Of a stretch of DNA of 64,000 nt, positions 35,629-44,244 are shown piece by piece. How positions within the stretch are numbered: the first letter of the stretch is position 1; every line of letters begins with the position of its first letter. The stretch lies in NCBI RefSeq assembly GCF_017982655.1, contig NZ_JABXYX010000009.1, positions 1 through 64,000 on the forward strand. The letters run 5' to 3'. The translations under genes and the position numbers were made by a program. The notes under the pieces are model-generated. The model was not told where the DNA came from. It ran no database searches and was given only the letters and a program-made list of their open reading frames with translations. The stretch is from Brasilonema sp. CT11. GTDB taxonomy: Bacteria > Cyanobacteriota > Cyanobacteriia > Cyanobacteriales > Nostocaceae.

Positions 35629-35919
35629 TCAGCAAGACCAGCCATCTCCTTCAGTGTTTGGCTTACCTACAATTTTTAGATTTAAAGATTCCAGGTAAGC
35701 TAAACCATGCCTAATTTGTGGTACTGTACCACGAAGTTCCAAGTCAAAGCGTCCTTCTCCATTGGTCTGTTTTCCTAGCATTGCGCCCGTAATATTAACG
35801 ACTAAACCATGAATGGCAATCAGCCGAGAAATCACAGGTTCTTGTTGGTAATGTCCGGGAATCTGTAGGCGTAAGCGAATCTTTGTGATACTGCTGCTTT
35901 GAAAGGCTGCTGCAATCAT
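35629..35919 (-). CDS. NIL-domain protein (second copy of the cys operon)
   Basis: 96 aa from ATG 35919 (MIAAAFQSSSITKIRLRLQI); the frame is open 31 codons further but those codons overlap AT-rich spacer. A single ferredoxin-like NIL domain: RLRLQIPGHYQQEPVISRL, LVVNITGAMLG, GRFDLELRGTVPQI. NIL domains are the ligand-binding, ACT-like C-terminal domains of methionine ABC ATPases and also occur alone next to sulfur genes. This copy and the neighbour at 36141 share QEPVISRL and VNIT.AMLG. A small sulfur-metabolite sensor is plausible. Not proven. Confidence 0.82.
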   Translation of the reverse strand: MIAAAFQSSSITKIRLRLQIPGHYQQEPVISRLIAIHGLVVNITGAMLGKQTNGEGRFDLELRGTVPQIRHGLAYLESLNLKIVGKPNTEGDGWSC

Positions 35920-36140
35920 AGTTATTAATAATTCATAATTGATAACTTTTAGTTCGTCATTAGATTTTTGACAAAAATAGGATGATTTAAGGATATTTGA
36001 AACCGCAGACAAACACAGAGCAATAAAGAGAGATTGTTTATGTACATCTGGTGTTTGTCTGTGGTTTCATAAAAAATTGACTTTTGTAAGAGACTCAATG
36101 AGGTCTATTACCTTAGTCATTACAAATTACGAATGAATCA

Positions 36141-36434
36141 TCACCAACTCCCTGTGTCGATGTCATGCCAAATTTCTAGATTCAAGTCATTGATGTAGGT
36201 CAGCGCACTATCAATTTGTGCAGAAGTTCCTTGTAAATCTAGGTCAAACCAACCATCTCCAACACCATTGGAACCCAACATAGCAGCTGTGATATTCACA
36301 ATGAGACCATAGTCTGAGACCAAGCGAGAAATCACAGGTTCTTGGTGATAGTCTTTTGGAATTCTGATCCGAATTCGTTTGTGGGTGAGTTGATTGTCTG
36401 AAACCATAGGTGAATCTACCCCTTGACTAACCAT
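36141..36434 (-). CDS. NIL-domain protein (first copy, directly after cysW)
   Basis: 97 aa, ATG 36434, only 5 nt after the cysW stop codon, so it is part of the sulfate permease operon. ACT-like NIL domain: RIRIRIPKDYHQEPVISRL, LIVNITAAMLG, GDGWFDLDLQGTSAQI. An N-terminal ~15 residues (MVSQGVDSPMVSDNQ) are unstructured-looking. Paralogue of 35629-35919, from which it is separated by 221 nt. May bind methionine, cysteine or another small ligand and tune transport; that role is inference from the family. Confidence 0.85.
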   Translation of the reverse strand: MVSQGVDSPMVSDNQLTHKRIRIRIPKDYHQEPVISRLVSDYGLIVNITAAMLGSNGVGDGWFDLDLQGTSAQIDSALTYINDLNLEIWHDIDTGSW

Positions 36435-36439
36435 CTGTT

Positions 36440-37336
36440 TTAATGTTTCACATTTGTTTTCTTACCTGTATTCCGTTCCACAATCTCCTTCACCACCAAA
36501 GTCACGACTGCAAGCAGCCCTAACAGGACAGCCGCAGAGAACGCTGCGTCAGTTTGATACTGTTTGTAGGAATCCTCTATAAATAAAGGTAAGCTCTGAG
36601 TTTTCCCTGCAATGTTTCCAGAGACTACCGAAACAGCACCAAATTCACCCATTGCTCTAGCGTTGGTTAACAGTAAACCGTAAAGTAAACCCCAACGGAT
36701 ATTTGGCAAGGTGATGCGCCAAAATATCTGCCAATCTTTTGCACCCAGTGTTCTGGCTGCTTCTTCTTGGTCACTACCTAACTCCTCTAGAACGGGAATA
36801 ACTTCACGCGCGACAAAAGGCATACTTACGAAAGCTGTTGCCAGCAGCATCCCCGGAAAAGCGAAGATAACTTTGAAATCCACTGCTCCTAAGAGCGGAC
36901 CGAACCAGCCATTGCGCCCGTAAAGTAGCACAACCATCAACCCTGCAACCACAGGCGAGATGGAAAATGGCAGGTCGATAATGCTTAAAAGAAGAGCACG
37001 ACCTGGGAATTGGCGGCGGGCGATCGCCCAAGCTGCGCACAAACCAAATACTGTGTTTATAGGTACTGTAATCACAGCCAATATTAGTGTCAACCAAGCT
37101 GCATGAAGAAAATTGACTGCGCTGAGGTTAGAAAAGAACGCACCAATCCCACCTTTAAAAGCTTGGACGAAGACATTGAGGGCAGGAATATATATCACCA
37201 AAGCTAAATACAACACTGCGATCCCAATCAAAATGACTGGTGCAATATTTCTTGGTTTGACACGCTTTTGAGTATCTGGTTCCGCTCCTGTTGTTGAATG
37301 AAAATGTGGTTGTGGAAAATCATCACTTTGCGTCAT
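36440..37336 (-). CDS. cysW: Sulfate ABC transporter permease CysW
   Basis: 298 aa from ATG 37336 ([14 protein letters not shown]), which overlaps the cysT end by 14 nt. The longer open frame (331 codons) would sit deep inside cysT, so the internal ATG is preferred. Six membrane segments, and the permease EAA loop [30 protein letters not shown] (quoted as [20 protein letters not shown]). CysW signature [15 protein letters not shown] is visible. Forms the heteromeric channel with CysT, driven by CysA and fed by Sbp. Confidence 0.92.
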   Translation of the reverse strand: MTQSDDFPQPHFHSTTGAEPDTQKRVKPRNIAPVILIGIAVLYLALVIYIPALNVFVQAFKGGIGAFFSNLSAVNFLHAAWLTLILAVITVPINTVFGLCAAWAIARRQFPGRALLLSIIDLPFSISPVVAGLMVVLLYGRNGWFGPLLGAVDFKVIFAFPGMLLATAFVSMPFVAREVIPVLEELGSDQEEAARTLGAKDWQIFWRITLPNIRWGLLYGLLLTNARAMGEFGAVSVVSGNIAGKTQSLPLFIEDSYKQYQTDAAFSAAVLLGLLAVVTLVVKEIVERNTGKKTNVKH

Positions 37337-38210
37337 ATCTTCGTCCCCAAGCTTGTAAAAGATTAATTCCCAGCAGCATGACCAACGAAATTGTGAGTAA
37401 CACCACGCCGATAACGGTGGCTCCAGAATAGTCATACTGCTCTAACCGCTGGAAAATAAGCACAGGTGCAATTAAGTCATTGAAGGGAGTGTTAGAGGCT
37501 ACAATGACAGTCGAGCCATACTCCCCGACTGCACGAGAGAAACCCAAGGCAACACCTGTCAATATCGAGGGAAATAACGGTGGTAGAATAACCTTCCAGA
37601 AAGTTTGCGACTCAGATGCACCCAAGCTCCAAGCTGCTTCTTCAGTTTCCTTTTCCATTTCTAGCAGTACAGGTTGCACTGTTCTGACTATAAATGGTAA
37701 GGATATAAATATCATTGCCACTGCTACACCTAAGCGAGTGAAAGCAACCTTTATCCCAAATGGTGCCAATAAAGAGCCAATCCAGCCGTTGTCGCTGTAA
37801 ACTGTTGCTAGGGTTAGCCCTGCTACCGCCGTTGGTAACGCAAACGGTAAATCCACAGTGGCATCAAGCAAACGCTTAAAAGGAAAATCATAGCGAACGA
37901 AGACCCAAGCAATAAGTGTGCCAAAGACACCATTGATGAGACCTGCTGCTAGCGCTGTTAGAAAAGTGACTTGGTATGTCGAGATCGCAATTTCACTGGT
38001 GGCGATTTCCCAAAACTTAGCAGGAGGTTCAGTACCTGCTTTCAGTAACATCGCAGTCACTGGTAAAAACAACATTACAGCTAAGTACAAGAAAGTAATT
38101 CGCCATGTCCAGGGAAGCTTAGCCAAACCAACCAGGTAGCTCTTCCAACCTGGAAGTTTTCGACGAACCTGTTTTTCCTGTGAAGATGATGGAGGTGAAG
38201 ATATAGTCAT
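37323..38210 (-). CDS. cysT: Sulfate ABC transporter permease CysT
   Basis: 295 aa, ATG 38210. Six membrane segments. The EAA loop is [23 protein letters not shown] further CysT mark is [14 protein letters not shown]. Cytoplasmic start is hydrophilic and basic ([15 protein letters not shown]). Stop overlaps the cysW start by 14 nt, indicating translational coupling. Upstream on the same strand is sbpA, about 100 nt away. Confidence 0.92.
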   Translation of the reverse strand: MTISSPPSSSQEKQVRRKLPGWKSYLVGLAKLPWTWRITFLYLAVMLFLPVTAMLLKAGTEPPAKFWEIATSEIAISTYQVTFLTALAAGLINGVFGTLIAWVFVRYDFPFKRLLDATVDLPFALPTAVAGLTLATVYSDNGWIGSLLAPFGIKVAFTRLGVAVAMIFISLPFIVRTVQPVLLEMEKETEEAAWSLGASESQTFWKVILPPLFPSILTGVALGFSRAVGEYGSTVIVASNTPFNDLIAPVLIFQRLEQYDYSGATVIGVVLLTISLVMLLGINLLQAWGRRYDAK

Positions 38211-38285
38211 AAGCAGTGAGTGAGAAAGTAGGGAGATTGGGGAGTGAGGAAGAGAGAGAGGGAGAGAGTCATTAGTGGTAATTTC

Positions 38286-38312
38286 TGACTAATGACTAAT
38301 GACTAATGACTA
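38286..38312. repeat. Heptamer repeat directly after sbpA
   Basis: TGACTAA repeated about 3.9 times, immediately next to the sbpA stop (38314). The class is the same as other 7-bp tandem repeats in the window. Confidence 0.85.
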
Positions 38313-38313
38313 T

Positions 38314-39477
38314 TTATTTTTTTGCTTGAATTTGGTCAAAAACAGCCCCATCGTCGAAGAATTTCTTTTGGATTTGATCCCAACCGCCATAATCTTGAAC
38401 TGTACCTAGACTTTTGACCTTGGGATATTTGCTTGCAAGTTCCTTGGTTTGTGGAGTTTCTTCTATAGGTCGAAATCCCACTTTGGCAAATTCCTGCTGT
38501 GCTTCTGGAGTGTACAAGTATTTGACAAAAGCTTCAGCAACTTCCCGATTTCGGTGTTTATCGACGTTCTGATCTACAATTGCGATTGGATTGTCGATGG
38601 AGACGTTTACATCAGGAATGACGTAATCTACTTTTTCGCCCTTTTGTTGCGCAAGAATAATCTCGTTTTCGTAGTTGATTAGCGCATCCCCTTGACCCCG
38701 CTTAGCAAAGATATCAGTTGCTTCACGAGCATCTTTTGTTAAGATAGGCACATTTTTGTAAACCTTGGTCACAAACTCTAGCGCTTTTTGATCTCCTCCT
38801 CCTGTTTTTGCGACAGAATTCCAAAGCGCGAGGAAGTTCCAACGAGCGATACCAGAGGTTTTGGGGTCAGCGGTAATTAACTTTACATTATCCTTTGCCA
38901 AATCTGCCCAAGTTTTGAGACCTTTTGGATTACCTGGGCGAGTGACTAATGCAGCAACAGATTTGGAGACAATGCCATTATTGGGAAATTCTTTCTCCCA
39001 TCCTGGCTCAATTAACTTAGCCTTCTGAATCTTGTCTACGTCTAACCCAAGTGCTAGGTGAACAACATCTGCTTCTAAACCATCAATCACAGCACGGGTT
39101 TGAGAACCAGAACCCCCATAGCTTTGGTCAAAAGAGACATTTTGATTATGTTCTTTCTTCCACTGTTCGACAAATTTTGGAATAATAGCGTCGTGAGCTG
39201 CTTTTGTGACGGCAAAAGAAACAAGAGTTAATCTCACATCTTGCTTGTTGGCTGCTACAGGAGTTGCAGTGGAACCTCCTGCATCAGTGCTAGTGGAGGA
39301 ATTACTTGCACCATTACCAGAGCAAGCAGCGATCGCTACACTCAAACTTACTCCCACCAAAAACAGCGATAGAAAGCTTTTTATAGAATTCAGCCTAAAT
39401 TTATTAACTATTTTTAAGAATATTTGCTTTGATTCTAAGATCTGCTGCCAAAAACTCATATTGTTTTTCCCTGACAT
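38314..39477 (-). CDS. sbpA: Sulfate-binding lipoprotein of the ABC transporter (first copy)
   Basis: 387 aa from ATG 39477; a second Met 6 codons in (MSFWQQILESKQ) is equally possible. An unusually long N-terminus precedes the signal SLFLVGVSLSVAIAACSG, with lipobox-like AAC, so it is probably lipid-anchored. Sbp family marks: TLVSFAVTKAAHDAIIP, YGGSGSQTRAVIDGLEAD, TADPKTSGIARWNFLA, and DALINYENEIILAQ. It should deliver sulfate to CysT/CysW. Head of the minus-strand operon. Paralogue at 40976. Confidence 0.92.
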   Translation of the reverse strand: MSGKNNMSFWQQILESKQIFLKIVNKFRLNSIKSFLSLFLVGVSLSVAIAACSGNGASNSSTSTDAGGSTATPVAANKQDVRLTLVSFAVTKAAHDAIIPKFVEQWKKEHNQNVSFDQSYGGSGSQTRAVIDGLEADVVHLALGLDVDKIQKAKLIEPGWEKEFPNNGIVSKSVAALVTRPGNPKGLKTWADLAKDNVKLITADPKTSGIARWNFLALWNSVAKTGGGDQKALEFVTKVYKNVPILTKDAREATDIFAKRGQGDALINYENEIILAQQKGEKVDYVIPDVNVSIDNPIAIVDQNVDKHRNREVAEAFVKYLYTPEAQQEFAKVGFRPIEETPQTKELASKYPKVKSLGTVQDYGGWDQIQKKFFDDGAVFDQIQAKK

Positions 39478-39631
39478 TTTACGGCATAGCGCTAACTTAA
39501 CCGTATTTATAGCTCATTGTGAGAGATAATACATAGAATTTGCCGAAAATGCAAGAGAAATTCATCACTTCTTGATAAGAAAAGTGGAAGTTTTTGGGAG
39601 CTATTGCTATAGAAACTGTTGTAGAAACCAG

Positions 39632-40405
39632 CTATGGAAACTTATGGGGTAACCCATCTTGAAAGACTAGCAGTTCTCCGGGGAGGATTTGCGTCCAGAC
39701 TTCGTTGTCAGTCAGAGGAGTGGTGGCGATGACAGCAACGCGATCGCTCGGACTGGTCAATTCACTAAAATCAACAGTAACGTCTTGGTCAATTAAATGA
39801 GCCGCCGCAAAGGGCGCTTGACGTACGATGTAGCTGAGTTTTGTTGAGCAATGAGCAAAAAAGTGTTCGCCATCCGAAAGTAAGTAGTTAAAAATACCTT
39901 TCTCTGATAGTTTCTGAGTGATTTCCTTGAGGACTGGCGTTAGTTTCTCCAAGGGAGGCTTGTGTTGAGGGAAACATTCTCGTAATCTTTCCAGTATCAG
40001 ACAAAAAGCTTTTTCACTATCGGTGTTCCCTACAGGTTGATAAAAACTAAAGTCTTTAGGATCAAAACCTGGCAAATCTCCATTGTGGGCAAATACCCAG
40101 TATCTTCCCCACAGTTCACGACGGAAGGGATGGCAGTTTTCCAAAGCAATTTTGCCTTGAGTTGCTTTGCGGATATGAGCAATCACGTGAGTGGAGTGGA
40201 TAGGGTAGTGTCGCACAAACTCAGCGACGGGAGAGAAAACAGAGGGTTTGGCATCTAAAAAAAATCGGCATCCTTTCCCTTCAAAGAAAGCAATTCCCCA
40301 ACCATCACGATGGTCGTCAGTTTTGCCTCCCCGCGTCGAAAAGCCCTCAAAAGAAAAGCAAATATCAGTTGGTACATTACAATTCATTCCCAGCAGTTGG
40401 CACAT
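39632..40405 (-). CDS. Class II glutamine amidotransferase (YafJ/EgtC-like)
   Basis: 257 aa from ATG 40405 so that Cys2 (MCQLLGMNCNVPTD) becomes the N-terminal nucleophile after Met removal. This is the reason for choosing this start, although the frame is open 14 codons upstream. Glutaminase-type GATase marks are DDHRDGWGIAFF, HVIAHIRKATQG, NCHPFRRELWGRYWVFAHNGDLPGF. No synthetase domain is fused. It lies between the two sulfate-binding genes. A role in sulfur chemistry such as ergothioneine-type hydrolysis is only a guess. Confidence 0.85.
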   Translation of the reverse strand: MCQLLGMNCNVPTDICFSFEGFSTRGGKTDDHRDGWGIAFFEGKGCRFFLDAKPSVFSPVAEFVRHYPIHSTHVIAHIRKATQGKIALENCHPFRRELWGRYWVFAHNGDLPGFDPKDFSFYQPVGNTDSEKAFCLILERLRECFPQHKPPLEKLTPVLKEITQKLSEKGIFNYLLSDGEHFFAHCSTKLSYIVRQAPFAAAHLIDQDVTVDFSELTSPSDRVAVIATTPLTDNEVWTQILPGELLVFQDGLPHKFP

Positions 40406-40447
40406 GGATGTTGAAACTCTGAATTTTAGACTAGTGGCTGGGATCAA

Positions 40448-40975
40448 GATAATCCAGAATCGCTCAATTGATCTGGTACGAATGTTTCATTCCACAAAAA
40501 TTCACTCTTCAGTTCTGTAGGAACGCTTCACGGGCAGCGATTGCAACCCTTACGAATCACTCTTGAGAGAGTGGGGCAAAGAGGGAAGGAGGGTTGGGCT
40601 AATAAAGCGCGAAAAACTGCGGTGCCGACCTGAGATGCCCCATGAAAAGTTGTGATTTTTGTATACCAGTTGACAATTGGGGCGATTTTTCCGCTTCAAC
40701 CGAGGCGTAAGATCCCGTGACTTGTAATTTGGCACCGCAGTTTTTCCGGGTTTGGTGAAACGGAGTGAAATCAATTGAAAAACGCTGTTAGTCGCGGAAC
40801 TCGCCTGTAGTACTGGGTTGCTCACACTTGGTCTGAAAAACTGACTTCTGTGAATCGCGAGTCATGGCTAGCACAGGTACTTGATTTTTTAATCAGTCTA
40901 TGGAATTGTATTATATCAAGAAACACTTTTTCCGATCAAATAACCGTATTTTTATTTCTGGAGCAATTTTTAATC
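40448..40975. other. Intergenic region before the second sulfate-binding gene
   Basis: About 530 bp of low-confidence sequence between divergent genes. Inverted-repeat fragments such as GGTGCCGACC / GGCACCGC occur near 40621 and 40731. The open frames here show no motif. The promoter of the second sulfate-binding gene should lie at its 3' end. Confidence 0.45.
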
Positions 40976-42088
40976 ATGGATCTAATCAAAACTTGGAAGT
41001 CTTGGTCACAACCTTGGCAAAAGTCTTCAACCCGTGCCCGTACCCTGTTCATTGCTGCGGGTTTAAGCGTTGGTGCAGTCATACCTGTCTATGCAGGAGC
41101 GACTCTACAAAACCCAACTTCTAGCACTAAGCCTGAACTCATCAGTCAGAACCAAAAACCACTTGAATTAACTCTGGTTTCCTACGCCGTAACCAAAGAG
41201 GCTTACTCAAAAATTATTCCTCTGTTTGTCAAAAAGTGGAAGCAAGAACGCAAGCAGGATGTCACTTTTCGGGAGAGTTACGGTGGTTCTGGTTCCCAAA
41301 CACGAGCAGTCATTGATGGTTTGGAAGCAGATGTAGTAGCGCTAGCGTTAGGACAAGACGTGAACCAAATCCAGAAGGCAGGGCTAATCGGCCCCGGATG
41401 GGAAAAAGAGGCTCCTAACAATGCAATCGTCACTAAGTCGGTGGTTGCGTTGGTGACTCGTAAAGGCAATCCTAAACAAATTCGTGATTGGAACGACTTG
41501 GTTAAACCGGGAGTTAGCGTCATAACTGCTAATCCCAAAACTTCTGGAGGTGCCCGTTGGAACTTCTTGGGACTGTGGGGTTCAGTAACTCAATCTGGAG
41601 GAAATGACGCAAAAGCCCTGGATTATGTCTCTAAGGTTTACAAAAATACCCCTGTGCTGCCAAAGGATGCGCGAGAAGCCAGTGATACTTTCTATAAGCG
41701 AAATCAAGGGGATGTATTGTTGAACTATGAAAATGAAGAGATTCTAGCTAAACAGAAAGGTGAATCTGACAATACTGTGGTGATTCCTCAAGTCAACGTT
41801 TCCATTGACGCCCCGGTTGCTGTGGTAGACAAGGTAGTGGATAAACGCGGTACTCGGCAAGTCGCAGAAGCTTTTGTCAAGTTCCTCTTCACACCAGAAG
41901 CACAACGGGAATTTAGTAAAGTTGGGTTTCGCTCTGTGAACTCTACAGTAGCTGGCGAAACACAGAAGCAGTTTCCGAAGGTTGGCAAACTCTACACAGT
42001 TTCAAACTTCGGTGGCTGGGACGCAGTTCAGAAGAAGTTTTTTGCAGATGGAACTGTTTTTGACAAGATTCAGGGAGGAAGACGCTAA
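40976..42088 (+). CDS. Second periplasmic sulfate-binding protein
   Basis: 370 aa from ATG 40976 (MDLIKTWKSWSQPWQKSS), preceded by GGAG at 40960. The frame is open 42 codons earlier, but without motif. Sec signal about 1-40 ending near VYAGA; no lipobox, unlike the paralogue at 38314. The body has TLVSYAVTKEAYSKIIP, YGGSGSQTRAVIDGLEAD, TANPKTSGGARWNFLG, and DVLLNYENEEILAK. It is likely soluble and can serve the same CysT/CysW transporter. It is transcribed away from the operon and may respond to a different signal. Confidence 0.9.
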   Translation: MDLIKTWKSWSQPWQKSSTRARTLFIAAGLSVGAVIPVYAGATLQNPTSSTKPELISQNQKPLELTLVSYAVTKEAYSKIIPLFVKKWKQERKQDVTFRESYGGSGSQTRAVIDGLEADVVALALGQDVNQIQKAGLIGPGWEKEAPNNAIVTKSVVALVTRKGNPKQIRDWNDLVKPGVSVITANPKTSGGARWNFLGLWGSVTQSGGNDAKALDYVSKVYKNTPVLPKDAREASDTFYKRNQGDVLLNYENEEILAKQKGESDNTVVIPQVNVSIDAPVAVVDKVVDKRGTRQVAEAFVKFLFTPEAQREFSKVGFRSVNSTVAGETQKQFPKVGKLYTVSNFGGWDAVQKKFFADGTVFDKIQGGRR

Positions 42089-42093
42089 AAAAG

Positions 42094-42136
42094 AATACGG
42101 TTCAGTTAGTAGCTGTGAGCTTATCTGAACCGTATT
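42094..42136 (+). terminator. Hairpin after the second sulfate-binding gene
   Basis: AATACGGTTCAG (42094-42105) and CTGAACCGTATT (42125-42136), a perfect 12-bp stem starting 6 nt after the stop codon. GCTCTAAAAAAAGC follows. Related to the hairpin at 20194-20255. Confidence 0.7.
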
Positions 42137-42154
42137 GCTCTAAAAAAAGCTTCG

Positions 42155-42504
42155 TTGGGTAAGAGTGTCAGAGAAAATAATTCACCCTTCGGGTTCGCCC
42201 TATGGCTAACGCCACGCCTTACGGTGAGTCCAGCGCTGCGGGAGGGTCTCCCTCCGCAGGCGACTGGCGAACCCGGAGGGCTATCGGGGAGAACCTCCGG
42301 TTCCGCTGCGCTAACGCAGTCGCCTAGGTCGGGAGACCCTCCTGTAGCGCTGTCTCACCAGATGCCTAGGTCGGGAAAACGCGCTTGTGCTCTACTTGGG
42401 GAGACCCCAAGACCCTTACGGGTTCGGCAGTTACTTCACTTGGGGAGACCCCAAGACCGTACTGCTTCACCGCACTGGCTCCCCTCCTGCAGCACTGGTC
42501 TCAC
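42155..42504. repeat. Dense GC-rich palindromic repeat block
   Basis: Includes two identical hairpins CTTGGGGAGACCCCAAG at 42395-42411 and 42439-42455, 44 bp apart, and GTCGGGAGACCCTCC-type inverted repeats before them. It has many of the same short motifs as the blocks at 8.1, 19.9, 33.7, 45.7 and 49.6 kb. The 117-codon ORF across it is spurious. Confidence 0.8.
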
Positions 42505-43242
42505 CTAATCAATCGGTGCGTTGGGAACTTGTGCGTCTATTTGTGCTTGAGACAAATAAGGAACTGTTGTGTTTAACTCGCCTACACTGAAAACACCAGC
42601 AGGAGGAGCATTCAATTCAATCTCGCCAGTTAATGGATTGCTTCTTACAATTAAGTTCGTTCCATCCACAATCTTGACATATAGAGGCTGCCTTGGCTGT
42701 TGCTGTTGATTTTCTGCAACGGGATATTCTACAACAGGATTTTCTGCAACAGGATTTTCTGTAACGGGATTTTCTGCAACAGGATTTTCTGCGACAGGAT
42801 TTTCTGCAACAGGAATGCTTATACCAGCTACGTTCACACCACTCGGCAGGTAAATGCCATCACAGTCCCATTCATCGTCTGTCTTTCGACCATTTCCCAG
42901 ATAAAAGAGGGTGTTGGCAGAAGAGCCATATTTGCTGGGTTTATGAGCGTAAACAGCTAATGTCCTTCCAGTTTCATTGCGACAGACGCCCCAGTCCTCT
43001 GTGGTTTCCATAATATACTTCTGGAATTGCAAATCAGAGATGCCCTTCTGAATTTGCTCTACGGTATTGTAACCAGCAGCTGATGGGTTATTTCTTGCCT
43101 GTAAGAGTTGACTAAGCTGTTGAGTAATCTGAGCATACTCAGGACTCTTTTCCGCAATTGGATCTGCAAATGAAGGCTGAGCAATAACTAGATTGACCAG
43201 CAGGAAAAGAAACACTAAAATTGGCTTGAATATTTTCACCAT
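42505..43242 (-). CDS. Secreted protein of unknown function with ENPVA pentapeptide repeats
   Basis: 245 aa from ATG 43242 (MVKIFKPILVF), preceded by AAAGGAGAAAAA. Signal peptide to about residue 26 (QPSFA). The core carries CRNETGRTLAVY (about 87-98), LFYLGNGRKTDDEWDCDGIYLPSG (about 112-135, two Cys), then seven ENPVA-type repeats (145-178) and a tail with VKIVDGTNLIVRSNPLTGE. Paralogous to 44245-44859, which lacks the repeats. No known domain recognised. The Cys pair and the conserved core suggest a small folded periplasmic or exported domain; function unknown. Confidence 0.72.
   Translation of the reverse strand: MVKIFKPILVFLFLLVNLVIAQPSFADPIAEKSPEYAQITQQLSQLLQARNNPSAAGYNTVEQIQKGISDLQFQKYIMETTEDWGVCRNETGRTLAVYAHKPSKYGSSANTLFYLGNGRKTDDEWDCDGIYLPSGVNVAGISIPVAENPVAENPVAENPVTENPVAENPVVEYPVAENQQQQPRQPLYVKIVDGTNLIVRSNPLTGEIELNAPPAGVFSVGELNTTVPYLSQAQIDAQVPNAPID
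42709..42814 (-). repeat. 15-bp tandem coding repeat (about seven units)
   Basis: Units such as TTTTCTGCAACAGGA on the plus strand code the ENPVA pentapeptide on the minus strand. 15 bp is a multiple of 3, so copy change keeps the frame. Confidence 0.9.
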
Positions 43243-43391
43243 TTTTCTCCTTTTTAACAAAAAATAGTGTTTTCCACTAAAAAGTATGTTATTACGCCTG
43301 AAAAATTTTTGACAAAATTCACTTGTTGACTTTATCATATCCAACCACCTTTGATGGCATCAAATATTCTTATTTATCAAAATCATAAAAG

Positions 43392-43619
43392 TCATTTCTT
43401 AAACTTGGAAAGTAAAAAGTCAGCAGATGTCAATAGACGAGCTACATAGCACAAGATTCCAACAGGCACAAAGAACACACTCAAAATGACTAGTAAATTT
43501 GTGAATGTACCATTAGCAAACAATGGTGTATAGATTCTAATATTATCACCACTTATAATAAAGAAACATATTATACACTGTAGAGAAGTTGAGTTGTTGA
43601 CTGAGTTGTTTGTCGTCAT
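43392..43619 (-). CDS. Small membrane protein, doubtful
   Basis: 75 aa, ATG 43619. Two hydrophobic stretches, CIICFFIISGD (about 15-25) and LLVILSVFFVPVGILCYVAR (about 42-61), then a basic tail (LLSKFKK). No recognised family and no clear ribosome site. The position between two paralogous secreted proteins is its only context. Composition is consistent with a real short membrane protein but it may be noise. Confidence 0.4.
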   Translation of the reverse strand: MTTNNSVNNSTSLQCIICFFIISGDNIRIYTPLFANGTFTNLLVILSVFFVPVGILCYVARLLTSADFLLSKFKK

Positions 43620-44244
43620 GTTGTATAAGTTATCAACTCATGTCTTGGTTTTCACTTTAGGGAACTTTGCAGGTAGAAGCAAACGTTCTTTATTTTCAAA
43701 TCAATAAATATAAGTGATGAAGGTTTTTCGAGAAATGCAAACCCCCTGAACGCATACTTTGCATCTGCTTGACAAACAGGGTCTAACTGTGCAGATTTTT
43801 GTTTGAGTCATTATCGTTACTCAGTTTGTCAGAATCCGTCACATTAGTAGCGAAGAATTCAGCATCCTACTAAATGATTGACTTCAGCTTGAGTCCTGCT
43901 CTCGTCACTCTCATGAATTACTTTTATTTATTATTTTCAATAAAAATAATATTTGATTATATCGATTAGAAATCTTAAAGTAAAACTAGCCTTATAGATA
44001 AACCGAAGCCAAAGAGTGGAACTCATAAATATAAAATATAGATATACTATTTGTGCTTCACTGGTGTCTGTTATTGCGACTTTCAGCACTAACACATTTA
44101 CATGTATCAAAAAAGGCTATACTAATTTGCAACTGGGAATATTTTTATAAATAGCAAGAATCACCAAAATATTTCATACTAAATCAGTTGGTCGGTTGGA
44201 AACTTTTCAAATAAAAACTGTCATTCTCAAAGGAGAAAAAAACG
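43620..44244. other. Intergenic region before the second secreted paralogue
   Basis: About 600 bp, AT-rich, without gene or strong repeat that I can support. The last bases hold AAGGAG (44230-44235), a strong ribosome site for the gene at 44245. Confidence 0.5.

Noticed and set aside
40550-40825. 91-codon minus-strand ORF
   Set aside because: Runs through repeat fragments, no motif or start context.
42155-42508. 117-codon plus-strand ORF
   Set aside because: Translation of the GC-rich palindromic repeat block.
42709-42814. CRISPR-like repeat array
   Set aside because: Tandem units without spacers inside a coding region. No other direct-repeat/spacer pattern was seen in the window.
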